Of a DNA stretch of 64,000 nucleotides, positions 1-12,324 are shown in pieces. Under the pieces are notes generated by a model, which was given only the letters and a program-made list of their open reading frames with translations, was not told the DNA's origin and did not search any database. The first letter of the stretch is position 1. The number at the start of each line of letters is the position of its first letter. Origin of the DNA: Trichoplax adhaerens (taxonomy: Eukaryota; Placozoa; Uniplacotomia; Trichoplacea; Trichoplacidae); assembly GCF_000150275.1 (NCBI RefSeq), contig NW_002060943.1:2101907-2165906 (forward strand), read 5' to 3'. The translations under genes and the position numbers were made by a program.

Positions 1-65
1 ATTACGGTATTTTCCATTCAATCCGTTGTTCACAATCATAGCAATAATACAAGTTCTACTCTTAG

Positions 66-173
66 GCGGATTTAAATCAAATGCATAATGAAGACGAAGT
101 AGAAAAAAGGATCAATAGTTTTGCCAAGAAAATGGTAGCATTGTATAGATCATTAATTGATAGCTACGTTTAG
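66..173 (+). CDS. probable terminal exon of a gene starting left of the window
   Basis: A pyrimidine-rich stretch ending in CTTAG (61-65) is followed by 35 codons in one frame and a TAG at 171-173. The peptide starts ADLNQMHNEDEVEKR and ends RSLIDSYV. It is highly charged and probably helical, with no membrane segment. Phase 0 is assumed at the acceptor. I do not recognise the family and no other exon of the gene is visible. A GT at 135-136 could be a donor, but the next AG would leave an intron of about 29 bases, so reading straight through to TAG is preferred. The overlapping 78-codon frame at 157-393 has no splice or family support. Confidence 0.4.
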   Translation, partial: ADLNQMHNEDEVEKRINSFAKKMVALYRSLIDSYV

Positions 174-1184
174 CCGTGCCAGAATATTAAGTCATACATT
201 TATTGAAGGGCTTTCATTGCTTTATTGCTTTTTGAAGGGTGGTTTACCAAATGGAGTCACGAAACCCATAGCTTCATTTGTTAAGAATAAAGAATATAAA
301 AGCGTTCTGACAAGTATTGTAAGTTTTGTTACCAACTTGGTGTTGGCTAAAGTTTTACTCAAGTTAAACAATGCCTTTTCTTCATGTAGGTAGACACTGC
401 ATCGCCACCGATATTGGTTAAACCACTACTAAAGTATTTAATTAGTAAACTGTAAAGGAATCTCACTAATAAGTAATTCAATTAATTGCTACCGTCGTCG
501 TGATAGAATCAACTCTTTTTACTGCAATCGAGCGAGATAAAATCATGTCATTTGCAATGAAGAAATAATTTAGAACTACTAATCTAACACCTTAAATAAT
601 GCCTTTACTGGCTACTTTATGAACCGCTGAAAAAGATCAACATAAAATAGATTTCGTGTTATCTCAGGCAATAAAGTAACACCTTTTGCCAATGACATGA
701 ACTTTTATAGTTCATTAATCATTTCGTGATTGTTGTGTAAATAACTATAATACTGCACGTTGCAGTAGTACCATCGATGAAGCACTAGATTGATAGTTGG
801 ATAAACAAATTTTTATTCAGCATAATTTTAAACAGTCTTAACACAACGTCCTGTTAGTAGGTTTCGGGAATGCTAACGTTACAAGGAACAGGTGTACATT
901 ACATTTGAAAGCGATAATTTGATAGTTAGCTAAAGCAGCTTATGTTATTACAAGTGCTCAATCTAAAGGTATACTATACTCGCAAAATACTAAATTTGGG
1001 AGGATCTTTTAACTGTCATTGGCTTCCTAATAGAAAATGCAAAAATACGTTAGCTTTCTTTATAATAGTCGCATTTTAAATTACAGTCACATGACGATAG
1101 TAAAATCCGGTATATATGTTACGTATATACGGGTAAACACACTGCACTCACAACCGCTTCAGCTTCTATGGATACGCTTTCTTT
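174..1184. other. intergenic stretch, no gene seen
   Basis: AT-rich DNA between the putative left-edge exon and the 3' end of the FKBP gene. Both flanking genes would end here, making it a tail-to-tail space. I see no convincing exon, RNA gene or repeat array. Confidence 0.5.
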
Positions 1185-4100
1185 CTATGATGAGTTCTGT
1201 AATGTTTTAAATATCAAGAATCGTCGTTAATTAGATTTAATCTTTTATAACAAACTTTTTATCCCCAAAGTAAGCTATTAATACACTCACAGTGCCCATT
1301 AGATATAAAATTCGAGTCAATTTGAAAAAAGTGCTATGTAAATACAGTAATGTGAAATTCATGATAGGTAATTCACTCACAGTGTTGCCATCATCTGTAA
1401 CATTTTCTGCTGGCGTTGGTTGATCTTGCGGTTGTTTACGGGTATCTTCTTCAGCAAATTTTTGAAACATTTTATTATATCGTTTTTTCTCCATTGCTCT
1501 TTCTGCATTATGAAGATGCAGTGCTCTTGCCGATAACTGCTTGGCAGCTTTATTTTCAGGCTCAAGTTTCAATAATTCTTGCAAGCCTTTGTATGCAATG
1601 AGATAATCTTTCATGCCAATTTGAGCCTGAAATAGACTATTGATTAGTAAGTTTTACACACGAGAAGTATCAAAATTTTCGTTAGTGTTAATTTACCTGC
1701 GCTTTACGATACATCGCTTTAATATTATTATTATCAAGTTCAAGAGCCTATACAAGTAGGTAATACCGGTATTAAATCAGAATGAGATGGCATTGAAAAG
1801 TTCTCCTACTGTACGCTTTTTAAATACCTTATCACATGCAGAGCAAGCAGCGTCAAAGTCGTCAATTTTCAAATTACATGCCGCTTCATTTAAACGACCG
1901 GCCAATTTCAATTCAGATGCTGAACTTTTCTGTTCATCACTAAAGTCATCGGTATCCGCCAAAATACTAGCAATATCAGCGTAACTCTTCAAGGCAAGTT
2001 TCATTTTCATTGCCTAGCAGCACCGTATGCAAAAAATATTTAAACATTATTTCCATCTTTAACAATCCCCATATATCAGAAACAAGGAGTTTAAACAAAT
2101 TGAAATTCTTTACTTTAAAGAATTCCGTTCCACGGCTCTTGCGACTCCGTGCACATTCCAATTTTTTATCTTGATCCATATTCCAAGGAGTTAATTGCTA
2201 TTTTATAGAGAAAGGGAAAATAAATATTTGCTAACTTTTAAATGTCTTTAGCGATAGGAACATTGGTGAATGAATGAGACACCTCTTCCAACCACTTTAG
2301 TTCGATTTCATACTCAAGAGATGCATTAGGGGGAATCGATAGCTCAGTATTGCCCTTTTCACCGAATCCATAAGCAGGTGAAACGGAAACAGCAGCTATT
2401 TCGCCTTGTTTTAACTTGAGGATAGCAGTTTCAATGATTGGCAATATGCCAGCACTATTGCCTATAACATATAGACATGAAAATTATTGCAATTTAACTA
2501 AGAAATAGAGATTGGGAATTTAAAAACATCATGCAGCACTTTACAAATTCTAAGGAAATTTGGGATTGTTATCTACTGTATACGACCACATACAACTCCT
2601 TACTCTATGCCGTATGCAATATATTACGGGTATACCGTATTTCATAAAACAACAGAGACAGCTATTCACTACATGCTACGTAAGAAAGTTATTAATAACA
2701 ATCATGTATTAGTCGGGTTCGATATTACTATTAACTAACCGTCGCCAATAAAGAATCGCACATCCTTATCTTCAAAGACATTGCTTTCGTTGGAACCCTT
2801 GATATGTACTAACAAGATATCATAGGAAGCAAAATGTTATATAATTTTGAAAATGAATACTTTGCCAATTTTACACACAGCAATACTTTATCGCGTTGGT
2901 AATACAGTAGTAAAAAATAGATAGGCTATCATTTCATTTCTTACTATACAAAGTGGTAGGCTAGCTACGTTACTGTAAGAATGAAAATATATTGTAGCTA
3001 TAATGTACGTCGATCAAAGCTTTAGTTTACTGTATCGAACCTTCCACTTCCATCCCTTCCTCAGGTGTATCGAATTCACTGTCACATCGTTTGATCATCG
3101 CCATAGAAGCACCACCATCATTTGATAGCTCTATTATATTCCAATTAAATAATTCAACTTCGAACACCAAGGTGGCGTTGGGTGGAATTGTGGGAGGAGA
3201 ACCCGATTCCCCATAGGCATAGTCAGCACGGCAAGTTAGCTGACAAATCTCTCCTTTCTTCATTGTAGCCACACCGAGATCCCATGCTTTGATTACTCTT
3301 CCTGTAAAAGCAGATATTAGCCGTTCATTAGCTTTTTTGAGATCAAATCTTTTACATGCTCTATACATTACTATACTACTACGATAAAAATGATAAACCT
3401 AGACTTAAGGCTATATGAGTCAAAGTAAGTATATGCATAATAGACGTAGGGTACTCGAGTAGGTTTGAATTAAGTACGTACATGGTAAATTATATTCTGC
3501 AAACGATTGCATTAGCAACCGGTGATAATTTCAAAAAGGAGTATAGAAAAACTATGATTATTGATTTAGTGCAAGACCGAAAATGATAGCAATCCATTGA
3601 CTTTCATGGCAGCATTTATAAGCTATATTGTATTGTTGTTTTGCATCTACGGCGGTAGAGTATTCTAAGTTTTGCTTCTAAAGCATTGTCGTATGTATTT
3701 ACAGACTACATCAAGGGTCTATAAGGCATAGAACTGCAGCTACAAAGGAAGTCCTAAACATTGTAATCTATTAGTGTAAGGAGGTCATCAATCGATTGAA
3801 CGAGCTCTACCTGTGCGATATGTGTATTGCCCTAGGATTGTTTCAAATTTTGAGATTGACTTGTAAAGCTTTCAAGGACTAGCGAATGGTAAAGTTTGGT
3901 TTGTTTTAGTTTGAATAAAAAAAGTACAAGTCAAGACAGTGCTAGGATTGGCCATAACACATACTGTCTATATTTGTACGGCTCCATTGCTGTAGCTGCT
4001 ATGCTTCACCTCGGATCTCGGTATAGTATTGATGCACTGCACATACACTGTTTGGATCGCCGTGCAAAGATTTGCAACTCATTACTGCATCCATTACAAC

Positions 4101-4612
4101 AATAATCCGTGGTAGTTACTTTGAACTCTTTTACGTTATTGAACGCCAAGATCAAGTCCGATATTGCATCATTAATACATAATTAAGACTACGACTAGAT
4201 ACGCGTAAAGTTAAGGCGATAAGAGGACATTGATCGCTTTCTTTATGAGATAAGCGACTTCATTGGCTGGTCGATGGCTTATGATATTGACTATTTTGTA
4301 TTTACAGTATGTTGGCTTAATCCTACTTCAGTAAAATATGTATTACGGCTATTATAAAGGAAAATGGAATACTGTTGTACCTTTTCCAAGTTCGAATTTG
4401 AAAAAGCTATCCCGATCACGGCTTGAGTCAAATTTAGTTCCATCAAGCAGAGTACCAACATAGTGAACAACCACTTCATCTCCACTTTGTGGCGTACTAT
4501 CTCCATTACCCTGCCTTTTAATCAACTTCAACACTCCACCATCTTTATCGGGAGTAATATCTTCACCTTCTCCTGGTGCATTTGCATTCACTTGTGGTTG
4601 TTCATCAGCCAT
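1185..4612 (-). CDS. FKBP4: FKBP4/5-like immunophilin co-chaperone (two FKBP domains plus TPR)
   Basis: Nine exons: 4612-4381, 3301-3041, 2808-2740, 2461-2283, 2197-2114, 2013-1828, 1747-1697, 1626-1381 and 1196-1185. Joined in phase they give 439 codons, close to the 459 of human FKBP4. The first FKBP domain (about residues 30-135) has [22 protein letters not shown] and [14 protein letters not shown], as in active peptidyl-prolyl isomerases. A second, diverged FKBP domain (about 150-255) contains [18 protein letters not shown]. The TPR region (about 270-400) includes [17 protein letters not shown], followed by a basic stretch ([18 protein letters not shown]) matching the calmodulin-binding tail. 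Family knowledge: FKBP51/52 bind the Hsp90 C-terminus through the TPR and modulate steroid-receptor maturation in the cytosol. ATG at 4612 is chosen because it opens the conserved N-terminal exon. Exon 9 codes only Asn-Ser-Ser-stop. It is inferred from a strong donor (GTGAGT) at 1380 and a TTACAG acceptor; without that splice the frame runs on to 1237. The donor of exon 2 (GTTCGA) is weak but gives the right protein. Confidence 0.93.
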
Positions 4613-7600
4613 GTTGAGGATATTGTCACGATAAGATTTCGCCTGCTATTAAAATGATGCAGATCGAAACTGATTGCAATCTTCAATCCTGGAGATTTTT
4701 CTAAGGTAGGTATTGGAAAAGCAGCAAGCACAGCTAGAGCGTTGAGCTAACCACTGAGCTTTTGTAACATACTAACACGTGTTACCGTTGGTACTGACAG
4801 AGTTCCCTCTTGCCACTGAGCTCAGCTTGGAAGCTTCCAGAATTCCAGCAACGTGCACTGTAGAGTAACAGTGTACAGTACTGTAAGTATCGTCCCGTGG
4901 TCAGTCCGACTGTATATTAATTAGCTGGTTAATTTATAGAGGATTCGACGTCGTCATGGCGGCCAATAACTCAAATTATTCTGTACTACGTTTGACAGTT
5001 ATTTACAGTTCAGTTATCGCTCGATGTTCCTTCAAAATACGAGTAGAGGAATTTTCATCATTTGTCAATCAATCATAAATAAATATACCGGTAATATTAA
5101 AACAAAAATAACAAAAGAGAAATATTCAGAAGGCGCATACATTAATCGGATTATAGTCTACATGCTGTAAATAGCCTTGACAGTTGTGAATGATTGATAG
5201 CTGTGATCGCAGTCAAGGAAGGCCTGCAACATTGTATTCAAGTTATTCGCTGAAAATACTCGGCTTGCATACGCATAGACAACGAATGAGCCACAAACAA
5301 CAAATTGATGATCTGCGTATACTGTAGTATAGAATATCAATGGATAATTAATCATTCATTACTCTTACTAATATTATTATTATTATTAATAGTCTTGGAT
5401 ATATTGTACGATGCATCAGTATACGTACTGCACTGTACTTTACTAATAACACTGTACTACTAATATAACTTTTACTTTTACTGAACTAAGTTATTCGGTT
5501 TGCATAGACAACTAGAGACCAATGAATTCCTAATTGGTTATACCCTATCAACGGATATAGTCAGTACAGTATACGAGTATCTCATACTGTACTTTATAGA
5601 AAACTATGGGCATTTTTTATGCTCTCGGTCGGTTTTCTTTTGAATGAAATCACACAAAATTGCAGTTCAACATTCTCCAGAGAACAACTACAAAGTAATA
5701 ACAAAATCACAAATGGATTGAATACTGTAGAGTATCATGGATATACTGTACACTGAGTGTACAGTAGGCGTCCATTAGAAACTGCAGGCATCTCTCATGC
5801 TGCAGGCTCGGTTTCTTTGCAATGAAAGCGCACCATTGAGTGCAAATAGTCTAATTACTGGAGAACTAGGGCTGCCGAACAATGAATGATATTATTCATT
5901 GTGCTTAAGTTATCCACCCCAATTTTGTTTTCTAACTTATCTATTTTGATAGACTGCTGCTGTACTGGGTAAGTCCATATGGACTGTGTTGTCTGTCTCG
6001 TGTCTACCCTATCATTTACTGTCATGGTGTAACTTACTACCGTACACTAGATAGTAACTATCTATCCAGGAAAGCAGGAAAGAGTGCCAAAGGTTTTACC
6101 TTTCATCTCTATGGTTACTAGAGACTATAGTCCAGGCTTGTCATGGTGATGGTGACATCATTAGGCTACCCGATTGATTTTCTACCATCTACTGTACGCT
6201 TGCAAAGGTAGCATGCAGTACAAAAACAAGGAGAAAATTGGCCTTTCTCGTCTCGCGATGATCAGCTCAATGACTGGAAAAAACTTGAGCCATTTGTGCC
6301 CATGTCCGCGTCTCCTCTTGTCCCATCCCTCTCCCTCTCCATTTCTAGTACCCAGTACAATTTGGCGTGACTTTTTCTCAGCCAATGAACTATCACTATG
6401 GGTAGGCTTGGCACCACCCACATGGCGGTTCGTGGAAAGCACAACAACAGATCAGCATTAGACATTTAGACTAGAGTTTGACCTTCGTCGAGTTCAAGCA
6501 TGGTTCAAGCATGATGACAGAGGTTATACACTATACAAGCGGCTAAATTGGAGGTAGTACGTAAGTAGACACGCAGTCGTTCATCCACTATCAAATCACG
6601 TAGCTAAAGGTTTGATCTCGGATCCATTTTGCAGTTGTAAATCATTTGGCGTTTAGGTGTTATTGCATCACCAGATTATATCGCAAGTATTTAACTGATC
6701 CAGACAGTCCATTTCATTTTATTGCATCAAGATGGCCATGGAGTTTCTCCCAACATTTGCCAAAAATTGGTACTATTCGTACTGCGAATACCTGCAACAA
6801 AGCGGTAAGACGAGATGGCAGTTGTGATAGCAAGCATGTCATGGTAATGTGTGCTAAAATGATCCAGTCTAGGATCGTAGTAGGCGGTAGTACCATAATA
6901 TTGAAAGGCTTTTCCTCCTTTAATATCACTGTATCGTCGTACATAGGCAATGAATTGATTCCACAGCATGCTTGATCGGCTTATCGTTCAACGAAAGTAT
7001 TGTACTTCCCAAAGCAACTATAGGATAGCAGGCCGGCTACTGATGACACATTAATCGTGCTGTAGTACTGTACACTACTTGCGCTAGATCTAGCCTAGCC
7101 TGGCATAAATTACTTGTATATCAAGAGCGAAATGATGGAATGACTGTCCTACCAAGCTTTACTTTTAATTGAATCAATACTGACTCTGTCTATACGAATT
7201 CTATACAATCAATCAATTTTATTACATCGATAAACCAAAGGATTCTTGATTTAAAAAAGATTCGCGATACAATACAACCGGCTATGCCACTATGGATAAT
7301 ATTATTGAAAAAAGCATGTCAGTCAAACTAGTAGTATTTGCTTCCATTTCTCACATGATATGTATTAGTTGCGTCTCAATGTCATTCACACGGTACCGGT
7401 GATGCATTTGTACAGTTGTAGCGATAATTGCCTATTTTGGGGATAGTTCGTTGAGAGCTTATAGATGGATTGCAATCATTTACTCATCGATAATGCATAC
7501 GACAAATCGTTGGGATTTCCAATCCACACCGACCATACCTGTTGATGAACGTTTGAACGAGCGAGAAACGTTTTGAGGGTAGTTCAACTTCAGGGTTACT

Positions 7601-8294
7601 ACAGGATAGCGGAATCGAAGCTGCACTACATGATCCTGTTGTAGTTGCTTCAGAATTACATGTGATATGGAGATGAACTGTGTTAATCCATCGTCGATGA
7701 GACGCTAATTCCTACTACTTTACTTATTGAGTATCAACTCCTATTACCGTATATCAACACCAGTACGTAACCATAACAGTAGTAGTAAAACTGTGTACAA
7801 TTTTCCTTCCTGAAGAGTTAAGAGTTGATTGAAACTGTACTGGACCCATGAATGAATTGATTGATGATATAATATTGGCAAGGAAAAGTCATGAGGTTAT
7901 CGTACTGCACAGTTATTCGATAGATAAACAATGAAATTGTACTTTGATCTTGAAATTGCTTTCATAATGAATACGGGTGTGCCTTTGCTGGTCTTTAAAT
8001 CACTATACAGAACACGTGCAAAACAATCATTTCGTATAATACGATATAACCAACCATAGGCACTGTTTGATTTATAGCCTCAATAGAAATCGATCGATTC
8101 TAATGAATTAATATGGTAACGAGTCGAAAATCCCTAATAACAAGAATACAAGATATTCTTATTAATTTATTTTTCCATCAATACTCAGTATATTACAGTT
8201 TACGGAAGTACGTATGATTGTGTTCCTTCAGTAGTTTATATAATGTATTATATTATTATTTTTATTATTAACACTAGCGTACAGTAGATAGCAT
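4613..8294. other. head-to-head intergenic stretch, left part
   Basis: No exon could be supported between the FKBP start and the ELOVL gene in this part. It holds degenerate repeats near 5.2-5.9 kb, among them a diverged copy pair at about 5598 and 5777, scattered TACTGTAC-type palindromes, and two AGCTCAGTGG boxes on the minus strand near 4760 and 4825. Several 60-110-codon frames (for example 6174-6461 and 6646-6975) overlap one another on both strands and look like chance. The promoter of the FKBP gene should lie just right of 4612, but no core element is clear. Confidence 0.5.
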
Positions 8295-8606
8295 GTAACG
8301 GCGGCTTTTCCTACTAGATAATTAATAAGAATTTGACTGTTCATTCGTTATACTATAATAGTATTAATTTACATTTCATAGTCTAGTAATCCGCTGCATA
8401 GTGAGGGCAAATAAAGGCCAGATTATCCCTGATCAACAGACTATAGTCATGTAACGGCGGCTTTTCGTACTAGATAATTAATAAGAATTTGACTGTTCAT
8501 TCGTTATACTATAATAGTATTAATTTACATTTCATAGTCTAGTAATCCGCTGCATATTGAGGGCAAATAAAGGTCAGATTATCCCTGATCAACAGACTAT
8601 AGTCAT
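8295..8606. repeat. recent 156-bp tandem duplication, two copies
   Basis: Copy 1 is 8295-8450 and copy 2 is 8451-8606, directly abutting. Both start GTAACGGCGGCTTTTC and end in ACAGACTATAGTCAT. By eye I count about three substitutions in 156 bases (C/G early, G/T in CATA[G/T]TGAGGG, C/T in AAGG[C/T]CAG), so the event is young. There is no coding potential and no terminal inverted repeats. Confidence 0.95.
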
Positions 8607-10254
8607 GCACAATTGCCTATACACTACTCATATGTTACGTTTCGACATTTTATGACTGAAATCTCCACGAGAACTGTACTGTTAAGTACTGTACGGTATA
8701 AACAGCGGTGGTGCTGTGGACTGTACTTATTTTTTTACACTTTCTTTATTATTACCGCCAAGTACTCCAATACTTAGCTATCAAAATATCTATATTTAGT
8801 CTACAGTTGAGATCATGAAGATGTCAGTGCGGGTAAAAAAACAGTATGGGTACAGACAGCATTGACTATTCTACTGAGGAACCTTTTAAAATTAATGCTT
8901 GCAACGTATGCATTGGCAAGCGCAATGACAGCAATTGAGATTTTTAGTTGAATCTAGGCGTGATAGTCAATCAACACGGACTGAACACTTTGAGCACAGT
9001 TACCTTTATGTACATACAGTACGAGTATAGTACAACACGCTAGCATTCGACTAATAAAGGACTTTAAAAAATGAATGCCAATTCAAATCGTATTCGTTAT
9101 CCGTATACAAAGTTGCGATCAATAATGTTATACACATTTAATGCTCAATGAGCATTGTTTATATCATAACTCCTTTAAAGTTGAGTTAAATACGCGCAGA
9201 TGTCCGAGCTGCTCATTAAGGAGCAATCACTGTAATCGTTATGGATGTATCCCAGGCGAATTTTATACCCAATTTTTACAGTGCAATTTCTTGTAATAGA
9301 CATTCTATAGAAAAGATCTCTATTCCATACTGTTGTACCCTATATAATGGAGCATAAGGTGGTGTGCAATATCAATAGGATCCGCTGTAGCTCTAGAATT
9401 ATAGTAATTTATGACAATATACAAATTCCAAAAGCAAGTGCTGATGGTTTGGATGTTTTATTTGTCTACAATATATTGTAATCTGCGATGATGTCTACCG
9501 TATAGGAGTATTAAGCGAAAATACTTGCTGGACCCTAACCACTGTAATAATGATATTAAAGCATACCGTTATAGAACTGTATACCATGCACATCACGTGG
9601 ATGTCAGATTCATTAAAGTAAATTAATATATAGGTATAAATGACTAAACGCCGTACTATCAAAATAATGAATAACTAGGTTGTAACCATGACCTCATTAT
9701 TAATGATTTTACAAATGGCCGTGATGCGCATTCTTTACCATGAAATATACCGTTGCGCGTCCAATGGGCATATATTCATGTGCATGTAATACTGTAGTAC
9801 TCACAGCTAATTATTGTATAATTCACTCTTATAAGTACCCCGGCCTATTCGGCAAAGCTAGGAGGTCATGTAAATACGTACATACGGATAAAATGTTACA
9901 TTCCTTGCTATGTACTGTACATCATACATTAATCCAGTATAGTATAATATTAAAACAAGTAATATTGCTTACTGGCACCAATTAACCCCTGACTATAGTA
10001 CATAACCGATACTATCGATAAAACTACTTTTATAAGCAGCTGCCATTAATTCATTTCTTACCTTTATAATTAATAGTTTAGTTTAAATACATGTATTTGG
10101 AAATTTTTGGAGTGTTTCTACTTCAACGGTAGATTTATTATCAGTAAAGAGCTTAGAATTATTAAATGTATATTAAAGCGCTTCAACCTCTTTGCTTTAT
10201 AACTATTAATTTGATGGTACACGTATATTGAATAATTGCGACTTTATTTTCTAG
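8607..10254. other. upstream region of the ELOVL gene, first exon not located
   Basis: The first recognisable ELOVL exon needs one base from a preceding exon (phase 1), so a start exon must lie here or further left. I could not find an ATG-bearing exon with a phase-1 donor and an ELOVL-like N-terminus. The 81-codon frame at 9740-9985 does not fit. The rest is AT-rich and featureless. Confidence 0.4.
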
Positions 10255-12324
10255 ATCCTAGGGTTAAGAACTGGCCTTTGATGGAATCGCTTACTCCCAC
10301 TTTGATTATAAGTTGCTTGTATTTATTGGTCGTCTATGTTGGTCCGAAGATAATGAGATCCAGAGAGGCCCTGAATCTGAATAGAATTATGATTATATAC
10401 AATTTTTGCATTGTATTACTATCTTTCCATATGTTTAGAAAGGTATCTTTATTACTGCAGTATACTGCTTGCAATTCAGTGAAAAAAATTTATGTATATC
10501 AATGATTCCTAATTTCCATTTGTCAAGCGTACCTACCTTTTTCATGCTATTTTCCTATTTTTGAGAGAAGCTATGATATTTTGAGACGTTATTCGTAATA
10601 AATTTTAAATTCTATCATTAAACTCTTACTATAGGTGCTGATGTGTGCGATATTGGCCAACTACTCCTGGACAAAATGCCAAAGTGTGGTATTTTCCAAA
10701 GATCCAAATGAATTTAAGGTAATATTCTTCTTAAAAATATTAATTCCGGGTTGTTGGCATTGTTTCTACCTGTACTAACCTTACTTTCATATTTTACCAA
10801 GATGGCAGAAATACTTTGGTTGTATTATTTTTCGAAAATAATTGAACTGTTAGATACGGTAAAGGCTTTTTAAGATTCATCAAAATTGCACATTTTATTA
10901 TAACTATTGTAATGCACTTGAATACGTATTAACCGTTACGTATTATGCCTATAGTAGGTCATTTTATTATTTTTTGAAATTTCATTTCATTTAATAATTA
11001 CCAGCGCTATAATTCCTCAACAGATATTCTTCATATTAAGAAAAAAGGAAAGCCAAATCACCTTTCTACACGTTTATCATCATGCTAGCATGATGATTTT
11101 GTGGTGGCTAAATGTTAAATGGGGTGCTGGTAAGTATAATTTTATCGTACAGAGTAGCTCATTCGGTTATTATTTAGTTAACATCACTTTTTATTATCGA
11201 TTACAGGGGGACAAGGTAAAACTGAGCTCGTCCATGAAATTTGTCTGTATGAATACTTTCGGTCATGCTTATAAACTAACCTTACTTTTCAAACGGTTTC
11301 AGCTTTTTTTGGCCCATTGTGCAATTCTTTAATCCATGTATTTATGTATCTATATTACGGACTATCTGCACTTGGTCCAAAATATAGAAAGTATACATGG
11401 TGGAAGAAATACATGACTACTATGCAATTGGTAAGCTATAAGGATTATTTATAGAGATGAAATTGTAAATTATCAAGATATGCTGTTATTTTAGAACTCA
11501 TCGCTAATATTCGTACTGTACTCCTATTTACATAATTCGTAAGTTGCAACCAACGATAATTAGAGCTAAATTAGAGTTCAATGACTAAATAGTGGTATGG
11601 TACCCTTACTGAGATATTATGGAAATTAAGTTAATTGTGGAGGAGTGATCTTAATTCCTAGATATAGCAGATTGTGACGGACTAATGACGCGTCATTGAT
11701 GCTCATTGTACAAGTATATTATCGTTCAGCATCTTATAGAACGTTTTAAGTTCTTAAAAATCGCTTTGCTTCTAGTTATTCCGACGCAACATAAATGCAT
11801 AAAGCAATATTTCAGTACCATAACATTCCTGTTGCTCATCTAGATTATTGCATAGAATGCTATATTTCTTTTCCTAACTGCTATAGTTTAATTACCTAAA
11901 GTGTTGCATTGGGCTTCTATCGAAAGCTAGCAATTTAACGTGCTAATTTTACAACAATAGAAGCCTGTCAGTAATTGATTAGGAGTATGACCAATAGTTT
12001 TTTAGAAGGATATCTTATGACTATCTTATTATTACCTATATAGTTCACTATTTGATCATTATGATATTATACATATTAAATATTAGAATAGGAGTTTTCT
12101 CTCTGTTTCATGCAAACATTATTTAAAATTTGCTATATTTATTGATTTCGCAGACCCAGTTCGTCATTGTGATCATCCATACAATACTTGGATTAGTATA
12201 TGTTGGTGATTGTAGTTACCCAACGTGGATGAAGTGGCTATTATTTTTTTACATGAATTCCTTGCTTGTTCTCTTCATGAATTTTTATAGGAAAGCTTAT
12301 CAGAAAAAGCCTAAGCAACAATAG
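10255..12324 (+). CDS. ELOVL4: ELOVL4-like very-long-chain fatty acid elongase (first exon missing)
   Basis: This is the condensing enzyme (3-ketoacyl-CoA synthase) of the ER elongation cycle, adding two carbons from malonyl-CoA. Visible exons: 10255-10442, 10635-10718, 10802-10858, 11024-11129, 11207-11215, 11303-11430 and 12154-12324, all in phase, giving 247 codons before TAG. Landmarks in order: PRVKNWPLM; the membrane segment [31 protein letters not shown]; the histidine box HVYHH with its following [39 protein letters not shown]; and [10 protein letters not shown]. These match ELOVL4/1/7 better than ELOVL2/5. The last exon ends QKKPKQQ, lysine-rich but not a canonical KKxx retrieval signal and much shorter than the ELOVL4 tail. 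The GGQ of GAGGQAFFG comes from a 9-nt exon at 11207-11215, flanked by TTACAG and GTAAAA. The start codon and roughly 20-40 N-terminal residues are not found. Confidence 0.93.

Noticed and set aside
4720-4840. Two AGCTCAGTGG boxes on the minus strand resembling tRNA D-arm/A-box sequence
   Set aside because: No matching T-arm or cloverleaf downstream; insufficient to call a tRNA or SINE.
6174-6975. Overlapping frames on both strands of 86-109 codons
   Set aside because: Mutual overlap, no consistent splice sites, no recognisable motif.
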